Assembly: GCA_030765145.1 (NCBI GenBank)
Contig: JAVCDA010000051.1
Coordinates: 1-46,151, forward strand
Origin: Candidatus Saelkia tenebricola
GTDB lineage: Bacteria; Omnitrophota; Gorgyraeia; Kaelpiales; Kaelpiaceae
DNA: 46,151 bases
Reading direction: 5' to 3'
The notes under the pieces are model-generated. The model was not told where the DNA came from and did no database searches. It was given only the letters and a program-made list of their open reading frames with translations. This document shows, piece by piece, positions 1 to 8,545 of the stretch (its first letter is position 1; each line of letters opens with the position of its first letter). The position numbers and the translations under genes are program-made.

Positions 1-2
1 CC

Positions 3-536
3 AGTTTTACCAAGAAAGAAGGTACAATTATTATGGAGGAGGTAAAATCTATGGAAGATATATATGTTACAGGAGTAGCTGTGGATAAAAGCGAGGCTAA
101 AGTTACAATCTGTGATGTTCCGGATAAGCCTGGTGTTGCGGCATTGATTTTTTCACAAATTTCTGGTCAAAATATCAATGTTGATATGATTGTTCAGAAT
201 GTATCTCGAAAAGGGCATACTGATGTTTCATTTACGGTTTCAAAGACTGATTTAGCAAAAGCTGTTGAGGTTTCAGAAAAAATAGCAAAGAAAACAAAAG
301 CCTCGGGAGTTACTACGGATGACAAGATTGCCAAGATTTCTGTTGTAGGTGTTGGGATGAAATCTCATGCTGGAATTGCAGCTCGCATGTTTCAGTCTCT
401 TGCGGATAGCAAGATAAATATCGAGATGATATCTACATCAGAGATAAAGATAGCTTGTGTAATTAGAGCACATTGTGCAGATAAGGCTGTCAAAATTTTA
501 CATAAAGTATTTGAATTGCATAAATTTAAGAGGTGA
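3..536 (+). CDS. lysC: Aspartate kinase, C-terminal regulatory part (5' end outside window)
   Basis: Aspartate kinase phosphorylates L-aspartate, the first step towards lysine, threonine and methionine. Only the end of the protein is here: two ACT domains, the first around GVAVDKSEAKVTICDVPDKPG and the second around KISVVGVGMKSHAGIAARMF, which bind feedback amino acids. The frame is open to the left edge, and the residues before the ATG at 33 (SFTKKEGTII) match the family pattern just ahead of the first ACT domain, so that ATG is internal and the gene is truncated by the window. A separate free-standing beta subunit starting at 33 or 51 is possible, since some aspartate kinases have an internal start giving a regulatory-only chain. 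It is followed closely by cimA, consistent with threonine-independent isoleucine supply. Confidence 0.88.
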   Translation, partial: SFTKKEGTIIMEEVKSMEDIYVTGVAVDKSEAKVTICDVPDKPGVAALIFSQISGQNINVDMIVQNVSRKGHTDVSFTVSKTDLAKAVEVSEKIAKKTKASGVTTDDKIAKISVVGVGMKSHAGIAARMFQSLADSKINIEMISTSEIKIACVIRAHCADKAVKILHKVFELHKFKR

Positions 537-541
537 TTTTT

Positions 542-2122
542 ATGAAAAGAGTAATTAAGTTATATGATACAACTTTACGAGATGGAGCTCAGACTTTAGG
601 AATTTCGTTTTCTGTTAAAGATAAACTTGCAATTACAGAAAAATTGGATAAGTTAGGTGTGCATTTTATTGAAGGAGGTTGGCCGGGTTCTAACCCTAAG
701 GATATGGAATATTTCAATACTGTTAAGAAGTTAAAGCTTAAAAATTCTAAGATCGTTGCTTTTGGTTCTACCAGGCGGACAGCAGTAAAAGCCTCAAAGG
801 ATGGTAATTTAAAAGCATTATTAACGTCAGGAGTACAACATATAACCATTTTTGGTAAAAGCTGGGATTTGCATGTTCATAAGGTTTTAAGAACAACCCT
901 GCAAGAAAACTTAGCTATGATTTATGATTCTGTTTCTTATTTAAAGAAAAAGGAAAGTTTTGTATTTTTTGATGCTGAGCATTTTTTTGATGGGTATATG
1001 GCAAATGCGGAATATGCTTTAAAGACTTTAGAAGTTGCAGTAGAAGCAGGTGCAGATGCGATTGTTCTTTGTGATACTAATGGTGGTATGCTTCCTCGGT
1101 GGGTTCAAAATATCGTTTCTAATGTTAAAAAGGAATTTGAATTTGAGTTAGGGGTTCATCTTCACAATGATAGCGGTATGGCAGTTGCCAGTTCTATTGT
1201 AGCGGTTGAGGAAGGTTGTAATCATATTCAGGGTACGATTAATGGCTATGGAGAAAGATGCGGCAATGCTGATCTATGCGTTATTATTCCTAATATTAAA
1301 TTAAAACTTAAATTGAATTGTATTCCGGATAAAAAATTAAAACATCTTACAGAGATTTCACATTTTGTATCTGAGATTTCCAATATGAAGCAAAGAGATA
1401 ATCAGCCTTATGTAGGAGCAGGTGCTTTCACTCATAAAGCAGGCATTCATATTAATGCAGTTATAAAAGAATCTAAGACTTATGAGCATATTTTACCGGA
1501 GTTAATCGGCAATAAAAGAGAGCTTTTAGTTTCTGAGTTATCCGGTAAGTCTAGTCTTGTTGTTAAGGCGCAAGAACTCGGACATAAGCTAATAAAAGAT
1601 AAAAATGTGACCAAAAAACTGCATCAGTTGTTACAGGATTTGGAACACAAGGGTTATCATTTTGAGGCTGCTAAAGGTTCATTTGAGCTTTTATTGAATA
1701 AACATTTAGGGAAATTTAAAAAATTCTTTATATTAGAAAGTTTTAGAGTAATTGTAGAAAAAGAGAAGGGAGAGGAAATTGTTTCTGAAGCTACGGTCAA
1801 ACTTAAAGTGAATAATAAATCAGAGTATACAGTAGCCGAGGGGGATGGGCCTATAGATGCATTGGATTCTGCCTTAAGAAAGGCTTTGTATCCATTCTAT
1901 CCCGTGCTTTCTGAAATGAGTCTCTCAGATTTTAAGGTTCGGGTTTTGGATGAGAAGGAGGGGACAGCTTCTAAGGTTAGAGTTTTAATCCAGTTTCAGG
2001 ATAAAGAAAAAAGTTGGAATACTATCGGTGTTTCAGAAAATATTATTGAGGCCAGCTGGCAGGCATTATTAGATGGTGTAGAATGCAAATTGATGAAGGA
2101 ACGCGCGAAAGGAAGAATCTGA
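542..2122 (+). CDS. cimA: (R)-citramalate synthase
   Basis: Condenses pyruvate and acetyl-CoA to (R)-citramalate, bypassing threonine deaminase in isoleucine synthesis. About 526 residues, typical of the long CimA type. The N-terminal TIM barrel carries DTTLRDGAQ near the start, the metal-binding HLHND motif and GAGAFTHKAGIH. The C-terminal LeuA-type allosteric domain contains GDGPIDALDSAL. The ATG at 542 is preferred because AGAGGTGA lies 5 nt before it; an upstream GTG at 533 overlaps the lysC stop but sits inside that ribosome site. It differs from leuA (40937) in having DGAQ rather than DGEQ and in its HLHND motif. Part of a lysC-cimA-valS-nadC transcription unit. Confidence 0.93.
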   Translation: MKRVIKLYDTTLRDGAQTLGISFSVKDKLAITEKLDKLGVHFIEGGWPGSNPKDMEYFNTVKKLKLKNSKIVAFGSTRRTAVKASKDGNLKALLTSGVQHITIFGKSWDLHVHKVLRTTLQENLAMIYDSVSYLKKKESFVFFDAEHFFDGYMANAEYALKTLEVAVEAGADAIVLCDTNGGMLPRWVQNIVSNVKKEFEFELGVHLHNDSGMAVASSIVAVEEGCNHIQGTINGYGERCGNADLCVIIPNIKLKLKLNCIPDKKLKHLTEISHFVSEISNMKQRDNQPYVGAGAFTHKAGIHINAVIKESKTYEHILPELIGNKRELLVSELSGKSSLVVKAQELGHKLIKDKNVTKKLHQLLQDLEHKGYHFEAAKGSFELLLNKHLGKFKKFFILESFRVIVEKEKGEEIVSEATVKLKVNNKSEYTVAEGDGPIDALDSALRKALYPFYPVLSEMSLSDFKVRVLDEKEGTASKVRVLIQFQDKEKSWNTIGVSENIIEASWQALLDGVECKLMKERAKGRI

Positions 2123-2127
2123 GTCGT

Positions 2128-4875
2128 ATGGAATCCCGTTATCAATCAAAAAAAACAGAGCAAAAGTGGTATGATTATTGGGAAAAAGGCGGTTTTTTTC
2201 ATGTAGAACCTGATCTCAACAAACCTCCTTTTTGTATTGTTATTCCCCCTCCCAATGTTACTGGAATTTTACATATGGGGCATGCTTTGAATAATACAAT
2301 TCAGGATATTTTAATTCGTTGGAAACGTATGCAAGGGTATTGTGTCCTTTGGATTCCGGGAACGGATCATGCCGGTATTGCAACTCAGAACGTTGTTGAA
2401 CGGGAAATTTTTAAAGAAGGTTTAACTCGCTACGATTTAGGAAGAGAAAAATTCATAAAAAAAATCTGGCAGTGGCGCAATGAATATGGTTCTACTATTG
2501 TAAAACAATTGCGAAAACTCGGGGCTTCCTGCGATTGGGAAAGAGAGCGTTTTACAATGGACGAAGGATTGAGTGAGGCGGTATTAGAGGCATTTATAAA
2601 ATTGTACAACAAAGGGGTGATATATAAGGGGAATTATATTATAAACTGGTGTCCCAGATGTCGTACTGCGCTTTCAGATGAAGAGGTTGAACATGAGGAG
2701 CAAGAAGGTTTTCTTTACTATTTAAAATATCCGGTTATTAATGCAGAGGGAAAATTTGTAACTGTTGCAACAACGCGGCCTGAAACTATGCTTGGTGATG
2801 TTGCGGTTGCAGTACATCCTAATGATGAACGTTATGAATTTCTTAAGGGCAAAAAGATTTTACTCCCCCTCATTAACAGGGAGCTTCAAATAGTGCGTGA
2901 TGATGCAGTTGATCTTGAATTTGGAACAGGGGCGGTTAAAATTACACCTGCCCATGATGTGGCTGATTTTGAAATTGCGCTCAGGCACAATTTAAAACCT
3001 GTTGTCATTATGGATGATACAGGCAAGATGAATGAAAATGCTATTCATTTTAAAGGTATGGATAGGTTCAAAGCTCGTAAAGAAATAATAAAAGAGTTAG
3101 AAAGTCAGGATTTAGTTGAAAAAACAGAGCCGTATGTTAATTCTGTAGGGCATTGTTACCGTTGTCATACAGTCGTAGAGCCGTATATTTCCTGGCAATG
3201 GTTTGTAAAAATGAAGCCGTTGGCTCAGCCGGGTATAAAGATGGTTAAAGATGGAGAAATTAAAATATTGCCTTCTCGCTGGGAAAAAGTATATTTGCAT
3301 TGGATGGAAAACATACGTGATTGGTGTATTTCACGTCAAATCTGGTGGGGGCATAGGATTCCTGTTTATTACTGTGAAAATTGCTGGGAAGGTGATAAGG
3401 AAAATAGTTTTGAGCCTCAAGATGTAAGTAAGCTTAAAGGAGTTATGGTATCTAAAGAACAGCCTCTGGTATGTCCTGATTGTGGAGGGAAAAATATTAT
3501 TCAGGATGAGGATGTTTTAGACACATGGTTTTCTTCCTGGCTATGGCCTTTTTCAGCTATGGGCTGGCCAAAAGAGGATTTAAAACTTCAAGCTGAAAAT
3601 TCTCAATTAAATGATTTAGCATATTTCTATCCCACATCAACTTTGGTTACGGCTCAAGAGATATTGTTTTTTTGGGTTGCCCGAATGATTATGGCAGGGT
3701 TGGAATTTACTGGAGAAGTGCCTTTTCGAGATGTTTATATTCATGGTACAGTTAGGGATGATAAGGGCAGGAAGATGTCTAAATCTCTGGGGAATGCAAT
3801 TGACCCTTTAGGGATTATAGATGAATATGGGGCTGATGCTTTGAGATTTAGTCTGATTTCGATTACTTCAGTTGGGCAGGATGTGTTTTTATCTAAAGAT
3901 AAATTTATTTTCGGCCGTAATTTTACAAATAAAATCTGGAATGCAGCGAGGTTTTTAATCTCAAATCTAGATGATTTAGATGGAGATTTTACAATAGAAA
4001 ATTTTTCTCTTTTTGATGGCTGGATTCTTAATAATCTTAATAATTTAATAGCAAAGATGAATAGAGCTCTAGAAGAATATAGTTTTAATGAAGCAGCAAA
4101 TTTATTGTATGAGTTTTTTTGGCATCAGTTCTGTGACTGGTATATTGAGTTAAAGAAGAAGGATCTTTATTCTGAAGATAGAGATGTTAAAAACAGAGCT
4201 TCTGTTATGCTGATTTTTGTGTTGGATAATCTCTTACGTCTCTTGCATCCTTTTATGCCTTTTATCAGCGAAGATATTTGGCAGAAATTAAAGGTGTATT
4301 TAACGAAGTCGTATGAAGTGATGGGATTGCAGTTTCAGGATACAAATAGTCTGATGCTTGCATCTTGGCCTAAAGAGGTTAGACAATTTAAGGATGAGAA
4401 AAGCAAAGATGAAATGGAAGATATAATAGCAATTATTCAATGTATTCGCAATATTCGCTCGGAGTTAAATGTTCCCCCTTCTAAAAAGACAGCTCTTGTG
4501 CTTGTAGGGGAAAGAGAAAGATTATTAGCTGATTTTAAAAAGCATAGTGATTATCTTATGCCTCTTGCACAGGTATCTAGTTTAGAAGTTTTTAGTCAGG
4601 ATATCAATCGTCCGGCTAATTCTGCATTCGGTGCAGCAGGCGGGTTAAAAATATATATATTGCTGGAAGGTGTAATTGATTTGGAGCAAGAAAAGAAGAG
4701 GTTAGAGAAGAAAGAAAAAGGGCTGGGGAGAGAATTAAAACAAGTCCAGAAAAAACTTGAAAATAAAGACTTTTTAAATAAGGCTAATCCGGAAGTTGTT
4801 TTAAAAACGAAGCAGAAAGAGCAATCTCTAAAAGTTCAACTTAAAGACCTTGTTGTAATAATAAATAATTTATGA
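2128..4875 (+). CDS. valS: Valyl-tRNA synthetase
   Basis: Charges tRNA-Val with valine in the cytoplasm. About 915 residues, the normal bacterial length. The class I signatures are HMGH (residues 49-52) and KMSKS (549-553). A CP1 editing domain contains TTRPETMLGDVAVAVHP, cysteine pairs at CPRC and CPDC look like zinc knuckles, and a C-terminal coiled-coil arm begins around LEQEKKRLEKKEK. I place the start at the ATG at 2128, six nt past the cimA stop, because homologues begin close to this MESRYQSKKTEQKWYDYW; an in-frame ATG at 2083 inside cimA would add 15 unlikely residues. The gene overlaps nadC by 4 nt. Confidence 0.97.
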   Translation: MESRYQSKKTEQKWYDYWEKGGFFHVEPDLNKPPFCIVIPPPNVTGILHMGHALNNTIQDILIRWKRMQGYCVLWIPGTDHAGIATQNVVEREIFKEGLTRYDLGREKFIKKIWQWRNEYGSTIVKQLRKLGASCDWERERFTMDEGLSEAVLEAFIKLYNKGVIYKGNYIINWCPRCRTALSDEEVEHEEQEGFLYYLKYPVINAEGKFVTVATTRPETMLGDVAVAVHPNDERYEFLKGKKILLPLINRELQIVRDDAVDLEFGTGAVKITPAHDVADFEIALRHNLKPVVIMDDTGKMNENAIHFKGMDRFKARKEIIKELESQDLVEKTEPYVNSVGHCYRCHTVVEPYISWQWFVKMKPLAQPGIKMVKDGEIKILPSRWEKVYLHWMENIRDWCISRQIWWGHRIPVYYCENCWEGDKENSFEPQDVSKLKGVMVSKEQPLVCPDCGGKNIIQDEDVLDTWFSSWLWPFSAMGWPKEDLKLQAENSQLNDLAYFYPTSTLVTAQEILFFWVARMIMAGLEFTGEVPFRDVYIHGTVRDDKGRKMSKSLGNAIDPLGIIDEYGADALRFSLISITSVGQDVFLSKDKFIFGRNFTNKIWNAARFLISNLDDLDGDFTIENFSLFDGWILNNLNNLIAKMNRALEEYSFNEAANLLYEFFWHQFCDWYIELKKKDLYSEDRDVKNRASVMLIFVLDNLLRLLHPFMPFISEDIWQKLKVYLTKSYEVMGLQFQDTNSLMLASWPKEVRQFKDEKSKDEMEDIIAIIQCIRNIRSELNVPPSKKTALVLVGERERLLADFKKHSDYLMPLAQVSSLEVFSQDINRPANSAFGAAGGLKIYILLEGVIDLEQEKKRLEKKEKGLGRELKQVQKKLENKDFLNKANPEVVLKTKQKEQSLKVQLKDLVVIINNL

Positions 4876-5723
4876 AGATTACTCCTGATTTTAAAACTTT
4901 AATAGCGCAAGCACTTAAAGAAGACAGCATAAAGTGCGACTTTACTACTTTTGGTTTAGGTATTAAAGATTTAAAGATAAAGGCTGTTCTTTTTGCTCAG
5001 CAAGAGGGTATGCTTTGCGGGTTAGATATAACCAAAGAGATATTTAAGGCTTGTGGTGAGGTGAAGTGGCAGAGTGATTTTAAAGACGGTATGTGTTTTA
5101 AAAAAGGATGTAAGATTGTGTATTTAGAAGCTAAAGCAGGAACTATTTTAGCAGCTGAGCGCGTTGCGCTTAACTTTCTTTCACATTTGTCTGGTATCAC
5201 AACACTTACTAATACGTTCGTTAAGCTTGTTAAACAAAAGAAGATAAAGATTTATGATACTAGAAAAACTACTCCCGGTTTAAGAAAATTAGAAAAATAT
5301 GCAGTTAAAATAGGAGGAGGTTATAATCATCGTTTTAATTTATCCGGTTCTATTATGATTAAAGATAATCATATTCATGTTTTTCGAAAAGAATACCTTA
5401 AGGATGATTATATTGTTCAGATGGTAAAGAGGTTGAAGAAAAAGTATTCTCGTAGGGAGATAGTTCTTGAAGTTCATGATTTAAAGGAGTGGATCCAGGC
5501 AATGCAAGTAAATCCTGATGTTGTAATGTTAGATAACTGGAATCCCGAAGATATTAAGACAGCTTTAAAGATGCTTAAAAAAAGGATATTTGAGGTTGAA
5601 ATTTCAGGTAATATAGATTTTGGTAAACTTAAGAAGATATCAAGCTTAGGAATAGATAGAGTTTCTCTCGGCAGTATTACCCATTCTGCTCCTATTGTGG
5701 ATTTTTCCCTGGAAATTTTATAG
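4872..5723 (+). CDS. nadC: Nicotinate-nucleotide pyrophosphorylase (quinolinate phosphoribosyltransferase)
   Basis: Converts quinolinate and PRPP to nicotinate mononucleotide in de novo NAD synthesis. 283 residues, normal length. Diagnostic residues include the AERVALNFLSHLSGI segment, TRKTTPGLRKLEKYAV with the substrate-binding Arg and Lys residues, and GGGYNHRFNLSG followed by IKDNH. The C-terminal barrel ends with the phosphate-binding GNI and GSITHSAPIVDFSLEI segments. The ATG overlaps the valS stop codon (ATGA), which suggests translational coupling. nadA and nadB are not in the window. It converges on the carbamoyltransferase gene with 11 nt between stops. Confidence 0.95.
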   Translation: MKITPDFKTLIAQALKEDSIKCDFTTFGLGIKDLKIKAVLFAQQEGMLCGLDITKEIFKACGEVKWQSDFKDGMCFKKGCKIVYLEAKAGTILAAERVALNFLSHLSGITTLTNTFVKLVKQKKIKIYDTRKTTPGLRKLEKYAVKIGGGYNHRFNLSGSIMIKDNHIHVFRKEYLKDDYIVQMVKRLKKKYSRREIVLEVHDLKEWIQAMQVNPDVVMLDNWNPEDIKTALKMLKKRIFEVEISGNIDFGKLKKISSLGIDRVSLGSITHSAPIVDFSLEIL

Positions 5724-5734
5724 TTTGGTTAGAT

Positions 5735-7492
5735 TTATTTTTCTATGATGCAATTTCCCATCACTAAAGTATCTATGCCGCTTCTTAAGAAAGTAGTATA
5801 GGCGTCTTTAGGCGAGTTAACCATAGGTTCGCCTTTTAAATTAAAAGAGGTATTTAAAAGTAAAGGTATACCTGTTTTTTGATAAAATTTTTCAATCAAT
5901 GTGTAATATAAAGGGTTATCTTCCTTTTTAACTATTTGTATCCTGCTCATTTCGTTAATATGAGTAACAGCTGGAATTAAATCCCCTCTTTTAGAAGGTA
6001 CTGTATAAAGCATAAATTTAGCTGGATATTGTTGGGCTATAGCATCTATGTCAAAAAAATCACTTGCATGTTCAGCTAAAACAGATGGGGCAAAGGGGCG
6101 GAAGGATTCACGGAACTTGATTTTCGTATTTATTATTTGTTTCATTTTGGGGTTGCGTGGATCAGCTAAGATCGAGCGGTTACCTAAGGCACGTGGTCCC
6201 CATTCGAATCGACCTTGAAACCAGCCTACGATTTTTCCGTTTTTTATTTTTTCTGCTATATACTCAATTAGATCATTTTGATTTAGTTTTGTATGAACGA
6301 TATTGTTTTTTTTAAGAAATAAATCTATTTCTTGGTTAGAATATTCTTTCCCCCAATAGCTGTGTGAAATAATAGCTGCTCTTTTTTTGTCTGATAAACA
6401 ATGCCAAGCATATAACGCAGCTCCTAATGCAGCACCAGAATCTCCTGATGCAGGCTGAATATAGATATCGGTGAATGGGGTGTTTTGTAAGATCTTATAA
6501 TTAGCAACACAGTTTAATGCTACTCCGCCTGATATGCAAAGTTTTTTAAGGTGAGTTTTTTGATAAAGATTATTTGCTATTTTTATTAAAATATCTTCAG
6601 TTACTTTTTGAATGCTCCCAGCTATATCTGCGAAATATCGGTTCTCTTTTATCTCTTCCTCGGTAATCGGAATTTGATTTTGTTCAAATAATTCTTTATC
6701 TAAAACAAATCTTTTCTCTCTTTCACGCGGAGTGCCGAACAGTTTTATGAAATTTCTATTAAAACTATGAGTGGTTGAATAATGGAATGAGAAATATTTC
6801 ATATTTAGCTTAAAGCTTCCATCATCATTTACTTCAATAAGCTGATAAACTTTATCTATATGCTTGGGTTTACCGTATGCACTCATGCCCATAACTTTGT
6901 ATTCTCCGTTATTTACTTTGAAACCTAAGAATGCTGTAAAAACGGAATATAAAAGTCCTAAAGAATGTGGAAACATAATCTCATTAAGGAGAGTGATTTT
7001 ATTTGTTTTGCCTATCCCAAGAGTAGTTGTTGCCCATTCGCCGACTCCATCAATCGTTAGAATAGCAGCTTCTTCAAAGGGTGATGAAAAAAAGGCGCTT
7101 GCGGCATGAGATAAATGATGTTGGGAAAATAATATTTTATTTTCCGGGATATTTAAAGATTGAGCGATGGTTGATTTTATCCATAGCTTACTTTTAAGCC
7201 AGGTGATTGCTACGTCTTTAAAAAGATTACAGGATTTAGGAAAAGTTGCCAGGATGGTTTTAATTATTCTTTCGAATTTTAAAAACGGTTTTTCATGAAA
7301 AACAACAAAATCTAAATTTTCACTTTTAATGCCTGCATGTTCTAAGCAGAATTTTATCGCATTATGCGGGAAGGAATAGTCATGCTTAATGCGGGTAAAT
7401 CTTTCTTCTTCAGCTGCAGCGATTAGTTCGCCGTCTTTTAAAAGAACAGCAGCTGAATCGTGATAGTAGCAACTTACCCCTAAAATATACAT
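5735..7492 (-). CDS. NodU/CmcH-family carbamoyltransferase
   Basis: Family members transfer a carbamoyl group from carbamoyl phosphate, through a carbamoyl-adenylate, to a hydroxyl of a sugar or natural product. 585 residues. The N-terminal Kae1-like domain starts MYILGVSCYYHDSAA, with the metal and nucleotide segment HHLSHAASAFF and TIDGVGEW; GGVALNCVAN follows. The C-terminal YrdC-like domain carries FQGRFEWGPRALGNRSILADPR. It ends a three-gene minus-strand cassette and touches the upstream SxtJ-like gene (start and stop share a base). The same trio of DUF5989, SxtJ-like and carbamoyltransferase is common in bacteria, but the acceptor is usually unknown. A polysaccharide or lipid-linked sugar is a reasonable guess. 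Confidence 0.92.
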   Translation of the reverse strand: MYILGVSCYYHDSAAVLLKDGELIAAAEEERFTRIKHDYSFPHNAIKFCLEHAGIKSENLDFVVFHEKPFLKFERIIKTILATFPKSCNLFKDVAITWLKSKLWIKSTIAQSLNIPENKILFSQHHLSHAASAFFSSPFEEAAILTIDGVGEWATTTLGIGKTNKITLLNEIMFPHSLGLLYSVFTAFLGFKVNNGEYKVMGMSAYGKPKHIDKVYQLIEVNDDGSFKLNMKYFSFHYSTTHSFNRNFIKLFGTPREREKRFVLDKELFEQNQIPITEEEIKENRYFADIAGSIQKVTEDILIKIANNLYQKTHLKKLCISGGVALNCVANYKILQNTPFTDIYIQPASGDSGAALGAALYAWHCLSDKKRAAIISHSYWGKEYSNQEIDLFLKKNNIVHTKLNQNDLIEYIAEKIKNGKIVGWFQGRFEWGPRALGNRSILADPRNPKMKQIINTKIKFRESFRPFAPSVLAEHASDFFDIDAIAQQYPAKFMLYTVPSKRGDLIPAVTHINEMSRIQIVKKEDNPLYYTLIEKFYQKTGIPLLLNTSFNLKGEPMVNSPKDAYTTFLRSGIDTLVMGNCIIEK

Positions 7493-7704
7493 TATTGTTT
7501 ATGTAAAAAATCAGAAGTATTTAAGACTTCTTTGTGTTTCTCCCATATAGGTTTAGTTTTTATTTTCAAATAATCTTTAAAGAGTTTTACGAGTATTCCA
7601 AAGGGGCTGATTACCAGAAAGTAAGATATAAAGAGAACAACAGTAATAATGAAGGAAGCTATTTTTTCCCCGAATTGTTTAAATATGCGAAAGAATTTTT
7701 TCAT
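7492..7704 (-). CDS. Small SxtJ-like membrane protein
   Basis: 70 residues with one clear hydrophobic stretch (about residues 16-43, IASFIITVVLFISYFLVISP) followed by GILVKLFKDYLK and a charged tail. The FLVISPFGILVKLF pattern resembles the membrane segment of SxtJ-family proteins, which are found next to NodU-type carbamoyltransferases; this copy is short. It starts directly after the stop of the DUF5989 gene and its stop overlaps the carbamoyltransferase start, so all three are surely co-transcribed. Its function is unknown. It might anchor or assist the carbamoyltransferase at the membrane, but that is inferred only from context. Confidence 0.75.
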   Translation of the reverse strand: MKKFFRIFKQFGEKIASFIITVVLFISYFLVISPFGILVKLFKDYLKIKTKPIWEKHKEVLNTSDFLHKQ

Positions 7705-7884
7705 CTAAAACAGGGCGTAAATGAAAGGAACTACAGCTGATGATTGTGCCAGCCAAATAAACAGGCCTAACAATATGAAAATAATGACTATAGGCATCAT
7801 CCACCAAAGCTTATTTGCCCAGAGGAATGAAAATAGTTCTCCTATTATGGATAACTTAGAATTTATTCTTTTGAGTATTTTCAT
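7705..7884 (-). CDS. DUF5989-type micro-membrane protein (59 aa)
   Basis: 59 residues, below many gene-calling cut-offs. It reads MKILKRINSKLSIIGELFSF, then LWANKLWWMMP, one membrane helix, and a C-terminus of LAQSSAVVPFIYALF. The E-L-x-x-F-L-W...WW..P and LAQSSA.APFIY patterns are those I associate with the DUF5989 family, which is almost always found beside SxtJ and a carbamoyltransferase. The stop codon abuts the ATG of the next gene. No Shine-Dalgarno precedes the ATG; instead a TATAAT lies 8 nt upstream, so the mRNA may be leaderless. Function is unknown. Confidence 0.82.
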   Translation of the reverse strand: MKILKRINSKLSIIGELFSFLWANKLWWMMPIVIIFILLGLFIWLAQSSAVVPFIYALF

Positions 7885-7892
7885 GATTCTAA

Positions 7893-7898
7893 ATTATA
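7893..7898 (-). promoter_or_regulatory. -10 box of the carbamoyltransferase cassette
   Basis: A perfect TATAAT on the minus strand ends 8 nt before the ATG at 7884, with no convincing -35 hexamer. Transcription would start at or one base before the start codon, giving a leaderless message. The + strand promoter of stnABC is about 50 bp away and divergent. Confidence 0.5.
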
Positions 7899-7947
7899 TC
7901 AATGATTCGTGCAAAAATAAAAGACTAATAATTAGGCAGGAAAAATA

Positions 7948-7975
7948 TTGACACCAAGTTGGTATCTGGTATAAT
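7948..7975 (+). promoter_or_regulatory. Sigma-70-type promoter for stnABC
   Basis: TTGACA (7948-7953) and TATAAT (7970-7975) are both perfect consensus hexamers separated by 16 nt. Predicted transcription start is near 7982. It drives the stnABC operon, whose first codon is about 90 nt downstream, after a terminator-like hairpin. Confidence 0.8.
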
Positions 7976-7996
7976 TTCTGCTGATTAAAGGACAAG

Positions 7997-8028
7997 GGTG
8001 TCTACTTAAAGAGTAGGTGCCTTTTTTT
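7997..8028 (+). terminator. Promoter-proximal terminator/attenuator in the stnA leader
   Basis: GGTGTCTACT (7997-8006) pairs with AGTAGGTGCC (8012-8021) over a 5-nt loop, with three G-U pairs, followed by seven T. It lies only about 15 nt after the predicted start of transcription and 43 nt before the gene, so it would stop most transcripts at about 45 nt unless relieved. I do not recognise a riboswitch class here. Confidence 0.6.
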
Positions 8029-8071
8029 ATTATAGGAAAGATTGATGATTTTAAAGTAGAATATATATAAT

Positions 8072-8545
8072 GTGAAAGTAAATTTGTCAGAAGCGAAAAA
8101 TATAATTAAGAAATATTGTGCTAAAGAGGGTGCGTTAATACCTCTCCTGCAGGATGTTCAGGCTATTTATGGATATGTACCCGAGGAGGTAGTAGAGCTG
8201 ATATCTAAAGAATTGTCAATTTTCCCCGTTGAGATTTATGGAGTATTGACATTCTATGCCCAGTTTTATCTTACCCCTCGCGGTAAGCATACTATTAAAG
8301 TATGCCAGGGAACAGCCTGCCATGTGATGGGAGGGGGAGAGATTCTTAGTTATTTATCCGATACTTTGGGGATAAGAGAAGGGGAGACTACAGAAGACGG
8401 CATCTTCTCTTTAGAGAGAGTTGCATGTCTTGGGTGTTGCGGTATGGCGCCTGTCATTATGGTCGATAATGATTTTTACGGAAAGTGTACAATCAAAAAA
8501 ATGGAAGATATTTTAAGTAACTATCAAAAAGAGAAGAGTATATAG
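8072..8545 (+). CDS. stnA: NuoE/HydC-like [2Fe-2S] subunit of Stn-type transhydrogenase (StnA)
   Basis: 157 residues with the thioredoxin-fold [2Fe-2S] ferredoxin of NuoE, HydC and StnA. The four ligands are visible as CQGTACHVMGG and CLGCCGMAP. The N-terminal helical part (LIPLLQDVQAIYGYVPEE...YGVLTFYAQF) is typical. The start is GTG with no strong Shine-Dalgarno, but homology begins right after it. In the Sporomusa Stn complex (established family knowledge) the NuoE-like and NuoF-like subunits form the flavin-based bifurcating module. The subunit name rests on the third gene, which carries a GltD-like NADPH domain instead of a hydrogenase domain. Confidence 0.85.
   Translation: MKVNLSEAKNIIKKYCAKEGALIPLLQDVQAIYGYVPEEVVELISKELSIFPVEIYGVLTFYAQFYLTPRGKHTIKVCQGTACHVMGGGEILSYLSDTLGIREGETTEDGIFSLERVACLGCCGMAPVIMVDNDFYGKCTIKKMEDILSNYQKEKSI

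Noticed and set aside
533-541. GTG start for cimA at 533
   Set aside because: It lies within the ribosome-binding sequence of the better ATG at 542.
5711-5757. Inverted repeat GGAAATT/AATTTCC between nadC and the carbamoyltransferase as a terminator
   Set aside because: Short AT-rich arms, a long loop and no T tract.
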